From assembly GCF_016772475.1 (NCBI RefSeq), contig NZ_CP068595.1, positions 2,914,001-2,978,000 of the forward strand: DNA of 64,000 bases, written 5' to 3'. Origin of the DNA: Paenibacillus sonchi (GTDB taxonomy: Bacteria > Bacillota > Bacilli > Paenibacillales > Paenibacillaceae). The notes beneath the pieces are model-generated. The model had not been told where the DNA came from, ran no database searches, and worked only from the letters and a program-made list of their open reading frames with translations. A program made the translations under genes and the position numbers. Of this stretch, positions 52,632 through 61,676 are shown in pieces; position 1 is the stretch's first letter, and each line of letters starts with the position of its first letter.

Positions 52632-54275
52632 TTAAAAAAATGAATAATCAGGGGTGATCTGGGCCCGGTAGTCCTTGGGCGAGAGGCCAACCTGTTTTTT
52701 GAATACCTTGCTGAAATATTTGACATCGTGAAAGCCGACCATCTCCGAAATCTGCGACAGCTTCAGGTTGGGATTCTGCAGCAGCAGTTTGGCCTTTTCG
52801 ATTCTGACACTGCCGATATAATCGGAGAAATTAATGCCGTATTCCTGCTTGAATTTGCGGGAGATGTATTCACGGCTGACGTAGAATTTGCCGGCCACTT
52901 CTTGCAGCGACAGGTCGGACGGATAGTTCTGTTCGATGTATTTCACAATTTCCGTCATCGGGTTGCGCTCCTTCACTGCTCTGGCCGTAAGCTCCTGCGA
53001 GAGGCGCTGCAGCACAGCAAAGGACCAGTCGCGCCAGGCGAACAAAGAGAAGGAATAGCCGCTTGGCAGGGGAGCCGGGTTCAATGCATCCGCACGCTCA
53101 AGCTCTGCCAGAGCGCTGTCTGCTTGTCCGCCGAGGGCTTCCCGTACCAGCCGGGAACGGAACAGCAGGGCATCAGCCTTCCAGGAATTCAGCATCTCCG
53201 GGGTAACGACACCCCGGCGGCTCAGCTCCTGAGTCCAATGCCGGGCTGCGGCTGACAGCACCTCCGGGTTGCCGCTGATGACCGCCATTCTCCATTCCTC
53301 CTGCACGTCGGCAAAGATAACCGGAGGTTCACTTCCGGTATCTGCAGGTTCAGAGGAGGAGTAGTGGCAGTAATCCTCATGTCTTAACAGATTCCGCCGG
53401 AGCAAGGCTTCGGCGGCTTCTGTGCGTTCAGCCGGCAGTCCCCCCGGCAGGGCTCCCACGGAGCTGATGCCAAAATGCATCCGGAACTGCAGCGTCATGT
53501 AAATGCCCTCGTTGATCCGGTTGATCAGCTCGGCAACAGGCTCCCGGACATCCCACAGGATCATAGCGATTTCCGGCGGGCCTCCCCAATACCGGAAGGC
53601 AATTCCCTTGCTCTGCAGGTGCAGGAATTCGTTGCAGATGTTGACGATGGCGTAATACAGCAGTTCGCTGTCTCCCCCAAAGCGTTTGATCAGCGGGTTG
53701 TTGCCGGGATCGGTCTGCACCAGAATCAGCCGTGAGACTGTGGCGGTATGCGGGATTACCCCGTCGTCCCACAGCCTGCGCAGTGAGGATTCCGCATTGA
53801 TCGGATCATCGATCAGCGCCGACAGCAGCTTTTCCCCGTAAATGGGTCTGATTTCATTCAGGCGGATGCTCTGCCTCTGCCGGTGGCTGCGTTCTTCTTC
53901 CTCGGACCGCCAGGCGGCAACCGCCTTGGCTACTGCGTTATTGATCATTTCCGGCTCGATGGGCTTCAGAATATAGTCAATCCCGCCATGGCGGACCGTC
54001 TGGCGGACAAAATCAAAATCATTATGGCCGCTGACTACAATAAATTTGGTGTTGCCGGCGAATTCATTGACCCAGGACATCAGCTCGATCCCGTTGCCCG
54101 ATTCCATCATCATATCCATGATGACCAGGGCAGGCTTCTCCTTGCGGATCAGCCCGATGGCTTCATTGCCGTTGCCGGCCTCCAGAATTTCCGCGATCTG
54201 ATGGGCATCCCAGTCGACCAGAAGTCTGACCGCCTTCCGGACTCTGGCTTCGTCGTCTACAATCAGCGCCTTCAT
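52632..54275 (-). CDS. YesN-type response regulator (receiver + AraC DNA-binding), second system
   Basis: 547 residues. Receiver: ALIVDDEARVRKAV, phospho-acceptor D54 in LVIMDMMMESGNG, VVSGHND, and YILKPIE. A central region of about 300 residues is followed by the AraC motifs LSLQEVAGKFYVSREYISRKFKQEYGINFSDYIG and LSQISEMVGFHDVKYFSKVFKKQVGLSPKDYR. Its start overlaps the stop of the kinase gene by 4 bp. Expected to switch on the divergent CUT1 operon at 56238. Confidence 0.92.
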   Translation of the reverse strand: MKALIVDDEARVRKAVRLLVDWDAHQIAEILEAGNGNEAIGLIRKEKPALVIMDMMMESGNGIELMSWVNEFAGNTKFIVVSGHNDFDFVRQTVRHGGIDYILKPIEPEMINNAVAKAVAAWRSEEEERSHRQRQSIRLNEIRPIYGEKLLSALIDDPINAESSLRRLWDDGVIPHTATVSRLILVQTDPGNNPLIKRFGGDSELLYYAIVNICNEFLHLQSKGIAFRYWGGPPEIAMILWDVREPVAELINRINEGIYMTLQFRMHFGISSVGALPGGLPAERTEAAEALLRRNLLRHEDYCHYSSSEPADTGSEPPVIFADVQEEWRMAVISGNPEVLSAAARHWTQELSRRGVVTPEMLNSWKADALLFRSRLVREALGGQADSALAELERADALNPAPLPSGYSFSLFAWRDWSFAVLQRLSQELTARAVKERNPMTEIVKYIEQNYPSDLSLQEVAGKFYVSREYISRKFKQEYGINFSDYIGSVRIEKAKLLLQNPNLKLSQISEMVGFHDVKYFSKVFKKQVGLSPKDYRAQITPDYSFF

Positions 54276-56104
54276 ATGGTTTCACTCTCCACTACAATAT
54301 CAATTTCCAATCGGACGATGACTCCGCCGGCCTTATCATTGTCCACAATCAGCAGAGCGCTGTCCCCGCAGACCAGCCGCAGCCGGGCCAGCACGTTGGG
54401 CAGGCCGATCCGGGCCCCCGGGGCATCCCGCTTGCTGTCGTTGCTGTCAGTCTCTTTCAGCATGTCTATATCCAGCCTGCCGGGATGCTGAAGCTCCTCC
54501 CGGAGGGCTTCCAGCTTCGCTGCGGGAATGGAGCTGCCGTTGTTCCGGACGGTAATCTCCATCCGCCCGGAGGCGAGCCGGGCCGCCTTAATTTCAATCA
54601 GGCCGTCGGTGCGGGCGAGATTGAAGCCATGCTTGAAGTAATTCTCCACGATGGGCTGGAGGATCATTTTGGGCATCAGCGCCTTCAGCAGCGATTCTTC
54701 CATATCGTAGCGGAAAGTAAATTTATTTTCAAAACGTTCCTTTTGCAGCTCGACATAGGCTTTTACATGGTCCAGCTCATCTTGTACCGTAACAATCTTT
54801 TCATCATTGTACATGCTGTAGCGCATCATCTTGGCCAGCGCGGAGAGCAGGGCATAAATCTGCGGCACCTTAAGCTCCAGAGCAAGGGTACCGATAATCT
54901 GCAGCGTATTGTTCAGGAAATGAGGATTAATCTGCGATTGCAGCGCCCTCAGCTCATTGGTTTTATTCGACAGCTCCAGCCGGTACTCCCGCAGAATCAG
55001 GTTGTTGATCGTATCCATCATGCTGCGGAAGCGCTCGGTAACGAGGCCGATTTCATCCTTGCCGGCTGGCCGGATATCAATCTCAAGATTGCCGGTCTGC
55101 ACCTGATTCATGTACCGGGTCAGCTGCTTAATGGGGGCCGTAATCCGGAAGGAGATCAGAATTGTCAGTGCAATGATCATAATCATCAGCAGCACCAGCA
55201 GCAGAATATTGATTCTTGCCGCTTCCTTGGCTTCACGGAACAGGTAGGAGACCGGAATCTGCTTCACCAGCGTCCAGTTCAGGCCCGGGCTTTCAATCTT
55301 CTGATAGATAAACACGGCGCCGTCTTTTTCAAAATATCCCTGGGACAGGCCGTTTCCCGCGATTGGCTTGTCATACCAGGAGGCATTCAGCGGCTTGCCG
55401 AGAGCGGCTTCATCATGGCTGTAGACGAGAGTGCCGCTGTCATCCACCAGATAGATGTTTTCCTTATCCTGCTCGTACAGCTGATTCATGATATCCGTAA
55501 AAGCAGTCAGCTTCACATCAATGGAAAGGTAGCCCAGCGCCTCGGTGGAAGGAATCCGCTCAATCCTTCTGTGCAGGGTGAATACCGGCTCGGCCGTCAG
55601 CTGCGGGAGCGGAGAATTCAGCCCGTAGGTGTTGCTGATATGGGTGCTCTGGATGGATAAGGGATAGGCATCCGTGATCCTGGAGTCACTGTAGGGAGGG
55701 ATTCCCTGCCAGCGCTTTGGCGTGGCGTTATGGGATAAGAGCGTCGCTTTGCTGTCCTTGACGCGGTATAGATAGACCTGAAAGATGTCAGGCATGGAGG
55801 TCAGGATATAATTCAGCGAAGAATAAATACGGATGTTGGCCGACATATCGTCGTAGCCCGCTTCAAGCTGCCGGTAAAAGTCCGAATCCGAGTAGATCGT
55901 AAGGGACAGCCGGTTTACGTCCTGAATGAAGCTGCTGATATTTTTGGAGCCTTGGTATAGAAGATTCGTATTCTCATCCACCGCCCGGGTCCGCAGAGAC
56001 TTCGTCGTGTAGGAGTAGCTGATAAACATCGTAGCCAGAATACAAACCAGAGTTGGAAGGAGTAAAAAAACAATCAGTTTCGTGCGGATACTGTTCCATT
56101 TCAT
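54272..56104 (-). CDS. YesM-type sensor histidine kinase, second system
   Basis: 610 residues. Transmembrane helix at about 9-30, extracellular Cache-like sensor of about 250 residues, second helix at about 298-318 (ILLLVLLMIMIIALTILIS), HAMP, then QSQINPHFLNNTLQIIGTL with phosphorylated H395. ATPase block MILQPIVENYFKHGF, RNNGSSIP and ARIGLPNVLARLRL. Probably senses an extracellular oligosaccharide with help of the adjacent binding protein. Confidence 0.92.
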   Translation of the reverse strand: MKWNSIRTKLIVFLLLPTLVCILATMFISYSYTTKSLRTRAVDENTNLLYQGSKNISSFIQDVNRLSLTIYSDSDFYRQLEAGYDDMSANIRIYSSLNYILTSMPDIFQVYLYRVKDSKATLLSHNATPKRWQGIPPYSDSRITDAYPLSIQSTHISNTYGLNSPLPQLTAEPVFTLHRRIERIPSTEALGYLSIDVKLTAFTDIMNQLYEQDKENIYLVDDSGTLVYSHDEAALGKPLNASWYDKPIAGNGLSQGYFEKDGAVFIYQKIESPGLNWTLVKQIPVSYLFREAKEAARINILLLVLLMIMIIALTILISFRITAPIKQLTRYMNQVQTGNLEIDIRPAGKDEIGLVTERFRSMMDTINNLILREYRLELSNKTNELRALQSQINPHFLNNTLQIIGTLALELKVPQIYALLSALAKMMRYSMYNDEKIVTVQDELDHVKAYVELQKERFENKFTFRYDMEESLLKALMPKMILQPIVENYFKHGFNLARTDGLIEIKAARLASGRMEITVRNNGSSIPAAKLEALREELQHPGRLDIDMLKETDSNDSKRDAPGARIGLPNVLARLRLVCGDSALLIVDNDKAGGVIVRLEIDIVVESETI

Positions 56105-56131
56105 CGATTCTTGTCACATCCGATCAATATT

Positions 56132-56163
56132 TTACACCTGAAAGATCACCTGAGTAGGTGTAA
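56132..56163. promoter_or_regulatory. inverted repeat in the divergent YesMN/transporter promoter region
   Basis: TTACACCT-N16-AGGTGTAA, perfect 8-bp arms, in the 133-bp spacer. Candidate binding site of the YesN-type regulator. Confidence 0.4.
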
Positions 56164-56237
56164 GAGACCCTTCAAAAAACAGATAATATGTTTAGATCAT
56201 AAACAAGTAAGTGAGTAAAAGAAAGGGGGACGGGTGA

Positions 56238-57119
56238 ATGCGCGGTTCAAAGTTGTCCCAATTTGGTCAACAGACTTTTTTTGTCGGTCCGGCATTATTG
56301 TTTTTCACCCTGATTACGATTATTCCATTTCTGATGGGGATGTACTATTCCTTCACGGACTGGAATGGAGTATCGGGGAATGTGAGCTGGGTTGGCGCTG
56401 ATAACTTTACAGCGATTTTTACAAACGATCCGGATTTCTGGTCATCCTTCTGGTTCACCGTGAGATTTACTGTGCTGGGAGTAGTTTTGACCAATATAGT
56501 AGGTTTTTTTCTGGCCTATTTTCTGACAAAACCATTAAAAACACGCAATATGCTCCGTACCATTTTTTTCATGCCGAATGTGATCGGGGGATTGCTGCTT
56601 GGGTTTATATGGCAGTTCATTTTTATCAAGGGTTTTGCCACGATGGGCGATATCACCGGCTGGTCCTTCTTTAATCTTCCCTGGCTCGGGGATGCAACTA
56701 CCGGCTTCTGGGCGATTGTCATGGTTTTTGTCTGGCAGTCCTCGGGTTATCTGATGGTGATCTACATCGCTTCACTCAGCAATGTATCCAAAGAGGTGCT
56801 GGAGGCGGCTGAGATTGACGGGGCTTCCCGCATGCAGGTGCTCCGCAGCATTATTGTTCCTTTGATTATGCCTGCGGTAACGATTGGCCTGTTCCTGGCC
56901 ATTTCCTGGTCCTTCAAAATGTTCGACCTGAACCTGTCCCTGACGAAAGGCGGACCGTTCAAATCCACGGAATCTGTGGCCATGAATATTTACAATGAAG
57001 CCTTCCTGAACAACCGTTATGGTCTGGGTACGGCCAAAGCGCTGCTCTTCTTCCTGATTGTAGCGATCATCACCGTCATTCAGGTCCGTGTGACGAAGAG
57101 CAAGGAGGTAGAAGCTTAA
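56238..57119 (+). CDS. CUT1 sugar ABC transporter permease (MalF/UgpA type), second system
   Basis: 293 residues, six membrane helices starting FFVGPALLFFTLITIIPFLMGMYYSFTDW. EAA loop VLEAAEIDGASRMQVLRSIIVPLIMPA. RBS AAAGGGGG. Its last base is the first base of the next gene's ATG. First gene of a permease-permease-binding protein operon lacking an ATPase. Confidence 0.93.
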   Translation: MRGSKLSQFGQQTFFVGPALLFFTLITIIPFLMGMYYSFTDWNGVSGNVSWVGADNFTAIFTNDPDFWSSFWFTVRFTVLGVVLTNIVGFFLAYFLTKPLKTRNMLRTIFFMPNVIGGLLLGFIWQFIFIKGFATMGDITGWSFFNLPWLGDATTGFWAIVMVFVWQSSGYLMVIYIASLSNVSKEVLEAAEIDGASRMQVLRSIIVPLIMPAVTIGLFLAISWSFKMFDLNLSLTKGGPFKSTESVAMNIYNEAFLNNRYGLGTAKALLFFLIVAIITVIQVRVTKSKEVEA

Positions 57120-57952
57120 TGAAAGCAAAGTCTAAAGGCAGATGGAACATCGGAATTGAAGTGCTTATGATCCTGCTGGCCTTGCTGTTTCTTTCCCCTT
57201 TCTATTTCCTGCTGGCGAACTCGGTGAAGTCCTTCGGTGAGATTCTAAGCAATGCGGCAAGCTGGCCGCAGGAATTCATGTGGTCCAACTACACAAATGC
57301 CTGGAAGTTAGCCCGCTTCTCCGAAGCGTTCCGCAATTCGCTGATTGTAACTATCATCTCTGTGGTTCTGATCTCGCTGTTCAGCGCAATGGCTGCTTAC
57401 CGGATGGTCCGCGCCAACACACGGTTCAATCAAATTCTGCTGCTGCTGTTCGTAGCGGCGATGGTGGTTCCGTTTCAGACCATTATGATTCCGATCCTGA
57501 AAGTCGTTAATATCCTTGGGGTCAATAACTCCTTTGCCGGTCTGATTATCTCCAATCTGGGGTTAAGTATTCCGATGGCGATCTTCCTGTTCCACGGCTT
57601 CATCAAATCGGTGCCGCTTGAGATTGAAGAGGCGGCAACCGTCGACGGCTGTAATCCGATCTCGGCATTCTTCCGGATCGTGCTTCCTTTATTGAAGCCG
57701 ATGCTGATGACGATCATCGTTTTAAATGCGCTTGGCATCTGGAACGATTATCTGCTCCCGTCGCTGATTCTTCAGGCGCCCGGACTGCGCACCATTCCGC
57801 TGGCTACCTTCTCGTTCTTCGGGCAATATACGAAGCAATGGGATATGGCGCTTCCGGCACTGACCCTTGGGGTTGCTCCAATCGTCATTTTCTATCTGTT
57901 CATGCAGCGTTACATTGTTGAGGGAATAGCGGCAGGCTCGGTGAAGGGTTAA
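57119..57952 (+). CDS. CUT1 sugar ABC transporter permease (MalG type), second system
   Basis: 277 residues, six helices. EAA loop PLEIEEAATVDGCNPISAFFRIVLPLLKPM, C-terminus QRYIVEGIAAGSVKG. Overlaps the previous gene by 1 bp, giving tight coupling and equal subunit amounts. Confidence 0.93.
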   Translation: MKAKSKGRWNIGIEVLMILLALLFLSPFYFLLANSVKSFGEILSNAASWPQEFMWSNYTNAWKLARFSEAFRNSLIVTIISVVLISLFSAMAAYRMVRANTRFNQILLLLFVAAMVVPFQTIMIPILKVVNILGVNNSFAGLIISNLGLSIPMAIFLFHGFIKSVPLEIEEAATVDGCNPISAFFRIVLPLLKPMLMTIIVLNALGIWNDYLLPSLILQAPGLRTIPLATFSFFGQYTKQWDMALPALTLGVAPIVIFYLFMQRYIVEGIAAGSVKG

Positions 57953-58011
57953 TTCCCCGGCCCCCGTTCCAAATATACCAGCAGTTAATTTATTCAAGGG
58001 GGAAATTAGAA

Positions 58012-59319
58012 ATGATGAAGAAACGTTCTGCAGTGATGCTGTCATCTGTAATGCTAATGTCAGTTGTGCTTGCGGCCTGTGGCGGAAATTCCAATAATAC
58101 CGCATCTAATAATGCATCAAATGGAAGCGCTGGCAATACGTCCGGCGCAGTGAAAACGGTTAAAATCTTTCAGTTCAAAACCGAAATCGTTGAAGGCCTG
58201 AATGAGCTGAAGGTGGAATTCGAAAAAGAACACCCTAACATCAAGCTGGATATTCAAACGGTCGGCGGCGGCGCGGACTATGCAGCAGCCCTGAAGACCA
58301 AGTTTGCTTCCGGGGATGCGCCTGACATTTTCTCCAACGGCGGATATGCCGAAATGGACCTGTGGGCAGACAAGCTGGAAGACTTGTCCGACCAGCCTTG
58401 GGTGAAGGATCTGATCCCTATGGCGGCAGAGCCAATGACCAAAGACGGCAAAACCTTCGGTATGCCAATGAACCTTGAAGGTATCGGCTATGTGTACAAT
58501 AAGGATCTGTTTGCCAAAGCCGGCATCACCGAAACGCCAAAAACCATCACCGAGCTAGAAGCAGCCGCTAAAAAGCTGCAGGCTATCAATGTCACACCTT
58601 TCGGCAATGCGTATCAGGAATGGTGGCTGCTGGGCAACCAGGGCATCAGCGTAGCCTTTGCACAGCAGGATAATGTAGATGAGTTCATCAAAAGCCTCAA
58701 TGCGGGCACTGCAAGTATCGTTGGCAACCCGGTATTCAAGGACTGGAGCAACCTGCTTAATTTGACCGTGAAATACGGCCAGAAAAATCCTCTGACCACC
58801 GATGCCAACACTCACCTGGCGATGTTCGCCAAGGGCGAGACGGCTATGATGCAGGAAGGCAACTGGGCCCAGACGCTTGTGGACAACATTACGCCTAACA
58901 TGAACATCGGCATGTTCCCTATGCCAATCAATGATAATGCAGAGAAAAATGATAAGCTGACTGTAGGGATTCCTGCCAACCTGGTTGTGAACAAGGATTC
59001 CGCTTCCAAAGAAGAAGCCAAAACATTCTTGAACTGGCTCGTAACTTCCGATATGGGTAAAGAATATATCACTAAAAAATGGAAGTTCATCCCTGCGTTA
59101 AAAACCATTGAAGCTACTCCGGAGGATATCGGGGCACTTGGTTCCGATGTATGGAAATATGTGCAGGACGGCAAGGTGTATGGTCTGCAATCCTCCAAAT
59201 TCCCTGATGGTGTGACTCAAGAATTTGCCAGCGTCATTCAAGAGCTGATCGCTGGTAAAACAGACGAAGCCGGCTGGGAAAAAAGCATGCAGGCCGCTTG
59301 GGATAAGCTGAAGAAATAA
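58012..59319 (+). CDS. sugar-binding lipoprotein of second CUT1 transporter
   Basis: 435 residues. Lipobox VVLAAC (Cys 23), a Ser/Asn/Gly linker, then family-1 binding-protein blocks: KTVKIFQFKTEIVEGLNELKVEFEKEHPNIKLDIQTVGGGADY, KFASGDAPDIFSNGGYAEMD, NLEGIGYVYNKDLFAKAGITETPKT, AMMQEGNWAQTLVDN, and FLNWLVTSDMGKEYITKKWKFIP. Similar to raffinose/multi-sugar (MsmE-like) binding proteins. The ligand is not inferable; neighbours handle xylo-, galacto- and mannosides. A strong terminator follows. Confidence 0.92.
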   Translation: MMKKRSAVMLSSVMLMSVVLAACGGNSNNTASNNASNGSAGNTSGAVKTVKIFQFKTEIVEGLNELKVEFEKEHPNIKLDIQTVGGGADYAAALKTKFASGDAPDIFSNGGYAEMDLWADKLEDLSDQPWVKDLIPMAAEPMTKDGKTFGMPMNLEGIGYVYNKDLFAKAGITETPKTITELEAAAKKLQAINVTPFGNAYQEWWLLGNQGISVAFAQQDNVDEFIKSLNAGTASIVGNPVFKDWSNLLNLTVKYGQKNPLTTDANTHLAMFAKGETAMMQEGNWAQTLVDNITPNMNIGMFPMPINDNAEKNDKLTVGIPANLVVNKDSASKEEAKTFLNWLVTSDMGKEYITKKWKFIPALKTIEATPEDIGALGSDVWKYVQDGKVYGLQSSKFPDGVTQEFASVIQELIAGKTDEAGWEKSMQAAWDKLKK

Positions 59320-59387
59320 CCATGGTGGTGTACACTATGTTATAGAGTCCAATAGGACCATACTTGATTTGAAAAAGTCGATTTACC

Positions 59388-59435
59388 AAAGGACGTCCTG
59401 TCTTCTCATCTTTGATGAGGCAGGGCGTTCTTTTT
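59388..59435 (+). terminator. terminator of the second CUT1 operon
   Basis: A stem of about 20 bp (59388-59410 against 59414-59435, several G-U pairs) around a TTT loop, with a T5 tail. Confidence 0.85.
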
Positions 59436-59524
59436 GGCAGGATATGAATATCAGGAAAAGGAGTGGAGGAATGGCGAGGAAGCGAAGTCCATTTACTCCG
59501 CGACCCCGAGGAGGTTCTGTATGA

Positions 59525-59680
59525 ATGCAGCATTGGTGCGGCATTCTGCGGCTGGAGGGAGCCGAGCCGATTGCCTGGTATGAAGACGATTTCTTCGCCG
59601 GAGCTCCTGCGGTTACTGTAAACCGCTTTGGAGCGGGCAAACTGTATTACATCGGGACACATGCCGGTGAAGGGTACACA
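59525..59680 (+). pseudogene. fragment of a GH42 beta-galactosidase C-terminal domain
   Basis: About 50 codons read CGILRLEGAEPIAWYEDDFF, then AGAPAVTVNRFGAGKLYYIG. This is the conserved C-terminal block of GH42 beta-galactosidases (LEGAE..A.Y..DFYAG.PA.T.N.FG.G..YY). A stop lies directly upstream in frame, and the rest of the enzyme is missing. After about 59680 the reading frame loses family character, where ACAGGCATCC is repeated (59679-59688 and 59695-59704). A decayed remnant of a paralogue or of a former copy; an intact GH42 gene starts 3 kb downstream. Confidence 0.7.
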
Positions 59681-59707
59681 GGCATCCAGGTACACAGGCA
59701 TCCTGGC

Positions 59708-59938
59708 TCAGGCGGAAGGATGGCGTCTCTTTTTCAACATCCGGGAGACAAAGGGGAGCAGCACGGCTTGCGGATTATCCTTCAACCCTGCAGCCTGCTT
59801 CTTCTGGGGGCCTTGAAGCTCATCACGGTGAAGCAGATCCAGCAGATCATATACGCTTTTGACTTCGCTGGTATTGATAACTGTTTCCCTGCCGTCCGGG
59901 TCCCCGGGCACCTTGAAACACCAATTTCTGTTTTCCAT
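59708..59938 (-). CDS. small hypothetical protein
   Basis: 76 residues from ATG 59938, with a strong RBS (AAGGAGTGGGAG). Basic and hydrophilic, no signal peptide: MENRNWCFKVPGDPDGRETV, then SEVKSVYDLLDLLHRDELQG, and a Lys/Arg-rich tail. No family recognised. Divergent from the LysR regulator with a 196-bp spacer, so it may be its target. Its 3' end abuts the GH42 fragment and could be truncated. Confidence 0.55.
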   Translation of the reverse strand: MENRNWCFKVPGDPDGRETVINTSEVKSVYDLLDLLHRDELQGPQKKQAAGLKDNPQAVLLPFVSRMLKKRRHPSA

Positions 59939-60134
59939 TACTCCCACTCCTTATGAAGTTTTGATAACCTCTTCTAACTTGAATCCACTTCGCAAACGAA
60001 CTTCGGATGCGTATACTTAAGTTCATTCTGTCTCTGTTTTCATCATAATCCGTGAAGCGGATCATGTATAATGAAGAGAAATGATGGACGACATCACTGC
60101 GGCTGATGGCTGATCCGGGGGAGAGAGGCGGATT

Positions 60135-61052
60135 ATGGATATTGGTCTTCTTAAGGTGTTTCAGGCAGCGGCTGAAGAAGGGAGCATTTCCAAAGCGGCC
60201 CAACGCTTGAACTATGTGCAGTCCAATGTGACAGCAAGAATTCAGCAGCTTGAACAGGAGCTGAAAACTCCGCTCTTTTACCGGCACAGCCGGGGCATCA
60301 CGTTGACTTCAGCCGGACAGACGCTCATGGAATACACACTCAAAATATTTAATCTTCTGGAGGAAGCGGCACAGGCGGTTCTGGATTCGCCGGTTCCGAA
60401 GGGCTCGATCACGGTCGGCTCGGATACGACGGCTGCCGTGCGGCTGCCTGCCATCCTGTCTGCCTATCGCGGGTGTTACCCTGACGTCGAGGTTCATCTG
60501 CAGATCGGACGAAACAATGATCTCATCGACGCCGTCCTGCAATATACCGTGAACGGAGCTTTCGTGGACGGACCGGTCGAGCATCCGGAAATTATTCAGG
60601 AGCTGGTCATCAATGAGAAGCTTGGACTTATCGTTCCTGATGCGATAGACTATCAGGGCCTTCAGTCGGTCCATGACAAGACGCTGCTGATTCTGAATGC
60701 GAACTGCATTTACCGCACCAGGCTGGAAGAGTGGCTCGGAGACGAGGGCTGCCGGCTCGGGAAGGTAATGGAATTCGGGACCATGGAAGGATTGCTGGGA
60801 TGCGTAAAAGCCGGGATTGGGTATGCGGTTCTGCCCGTATCTTATTTTAACCGGATGAATGTGACAGAGGGAATCCGCTGCTATCCTTTTCCGGAGAGGT
60901 ATGCGGAGGTTCCGACAGTGTTTATCCGGCGGCGCGACCTGTATATGACCAGCGCCTTCCGGGAATTCATAGAAGAGCTGAAGATGCGCCTGCCGGAGGC
61001 TGTGTGCGGAGCGGATATCCCTGCGGCAGAACCCGGCGGAGCCGTAAAGTAA
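60135..61052 (+). CDS. LysR-family transcriptional regulator
   Basis: 305 residues. N-terminal helix-turn-helix (LLKVFQAAAEEGSISKAAQRLNYVQSNVTARIQQLEQELKTPLFYRHSRGITLTSAGQTL), then the two-lobed effector domain (GSITVGSDTTAAVRLPAILSAYRGCYPDVEVHLQIG, GLLGCVKAGIGYAVLPVSYF). Close in form to CzcR/YwbI-like LysR proteins. A TATAAT box lies near 60066. Target probably the divergent small gene or an unlinked operon. Confidence 0.92.
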   Translation: MDIGLLKVFQAAAEEGSISKAAQRLNYVQSNVTARIQQLEQELKTPLFYRHSRGITLTSAGQTLMEYTLKIFNLLEEAAQAVLDSPVPKGSITVGSDTTAAVRLPAILSAYRGCYPDVEVHLQIGRNNDLIDAVLQYTVNGAFVDGPVEHPEIIQELVINEKLGLIVPDAIDYQGLQSVHDKTLLILNANCIYRTRLEEWLGDEGCRLGKVMEFGTMEGLLGCVKAGIGYAVLPVSYFNRMNVTEGIRCYPFPERYAEVPTVFIRRRDLYMTSAFREFIEELKMRLPEAVCGADIPAAEPGGAVK

Positions 61053-61153
61053 CAGGGAGCGATCCGGTACTTGGTCCATGGAGCCGGAACGCATCAGCCG
61101 GGGTATTATTCTCGGAAACTAACGGGTATAATGGATAAAAGGAGATGATTTCC

Positions 61154-61345
61154 ATGTCTGACTTTTTTAATCCGGGTCCTACTGTACCCAGGCCGGACCC
61201 CTACGCCCACAAAGCCAAGCATGATGCCATCGCGCGTAATTATCATCACAAAGGCATAACAGGCTTCTGGAGGCAGGTTACCGATCTGGTGATAGCGGTG
61301 GCTGTGCTCGCGGTTATCGCGGGCCTGTGTATCTGGCTCTTTTAA
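61154..61345 (+). CDS. small membrane protein of unknown function
   Basis: 63 residues from ATG 61154 (AAAGGAG 9 nt upstream; the ATG at 61145 sits too close to the RBS). A polar Pro/His-rich head (MSDFFNPGPTVPRPDPYAHK) and one C-terminal transmembrane helix (about 43-62, VTDLVIAVAVLAVIAGLCIWLF). Tail-anchored topology. No family recognised. Transcribed after the LysR gene, followed by a terminator hairpin. Confidence 0.7.
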   Translation: MSDFFNPGPTVPRPDPYAHKAKHDAIARNYHHKGITGFWRQVTDLVIAVAVLAVIAGLCIWLF

Positions 61346-61391
61346 CGAATTTACCCACATGGTCTTATGCAGAATTTGTCCGAATGTACAC

Positions 61392-61440
61392 AAGCAGCGG
61401 CACCCCGGCTGATTCAGCCCCAGGTGCCGCTGCTTCTGTT
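61392..61440 (+). terminator. terminator-like hairpin after the small membrane protein gene
   Basis: A 13-bp perfect stem AAGCAGCGGCACC / GGTGCCGCTGCTT with an 18-nt loop and a T-rich tail. It directly abuts the degraded MITE-like sequence. Confidence 0.7.
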
Positions 61441-61444
61441 CTGA

Positions 61445-61519
61445 GGCCGGAAGTCCAAACATTCCCCGGAGTTACGACCCTACCCCATAATGTAAAACTA
61501 AAGTTCATCTTAAATAGTC
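61445..61519 (-). repeat. degraded partial copy of the MITE-like element
   Basis: The reverse complement runs parallel to 46888-46962. Both contain GAATGTTTGGACTTCCGGCC (exact for at least 17 of these bases), TTTACATTA and a terminal CTAT..A...TGAACTT. The right half of the element is absent. Confidence 0.6.
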
Positions 61520-61583
61520 ATCATGAATATGCATGAATTAGGTGTACAAAATCCCACTAAAACCTTCTGTAGCCCGGATTTCA

Positions 61584-61613
61584 GCGAATTAGTTTTACTT
61601 TTTCCACTTAGCT
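61584..61613. repeat. further copy of the TTTTTCCACTTA intergenic repeat
   Basis: GCGAATTAGTTTTACTTTTTCCACTTAGCTT matches 46828-46858 (GCGGAATTAGTGATCCTTTTTCCACTTAATTT) over most of its length. The gene-free stretch 61346-61676 holds only this, the terminator and the MITE remnant. Confidence 0.65.
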
Positions 61614-61676
61614 TCAGTTCCTTATGAACCTCCTTGCGTTCCCCAAGCTTTCCAGTTCTCCACTTCCTATAGAAAA

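Noticed and set aside
59462..59525. 17-codon frame with a good RBS before the GH42 fragment
   Set aside because: Very short, Arg/Pro-rich, and placed in a decaying region; no support beyond the RBS.
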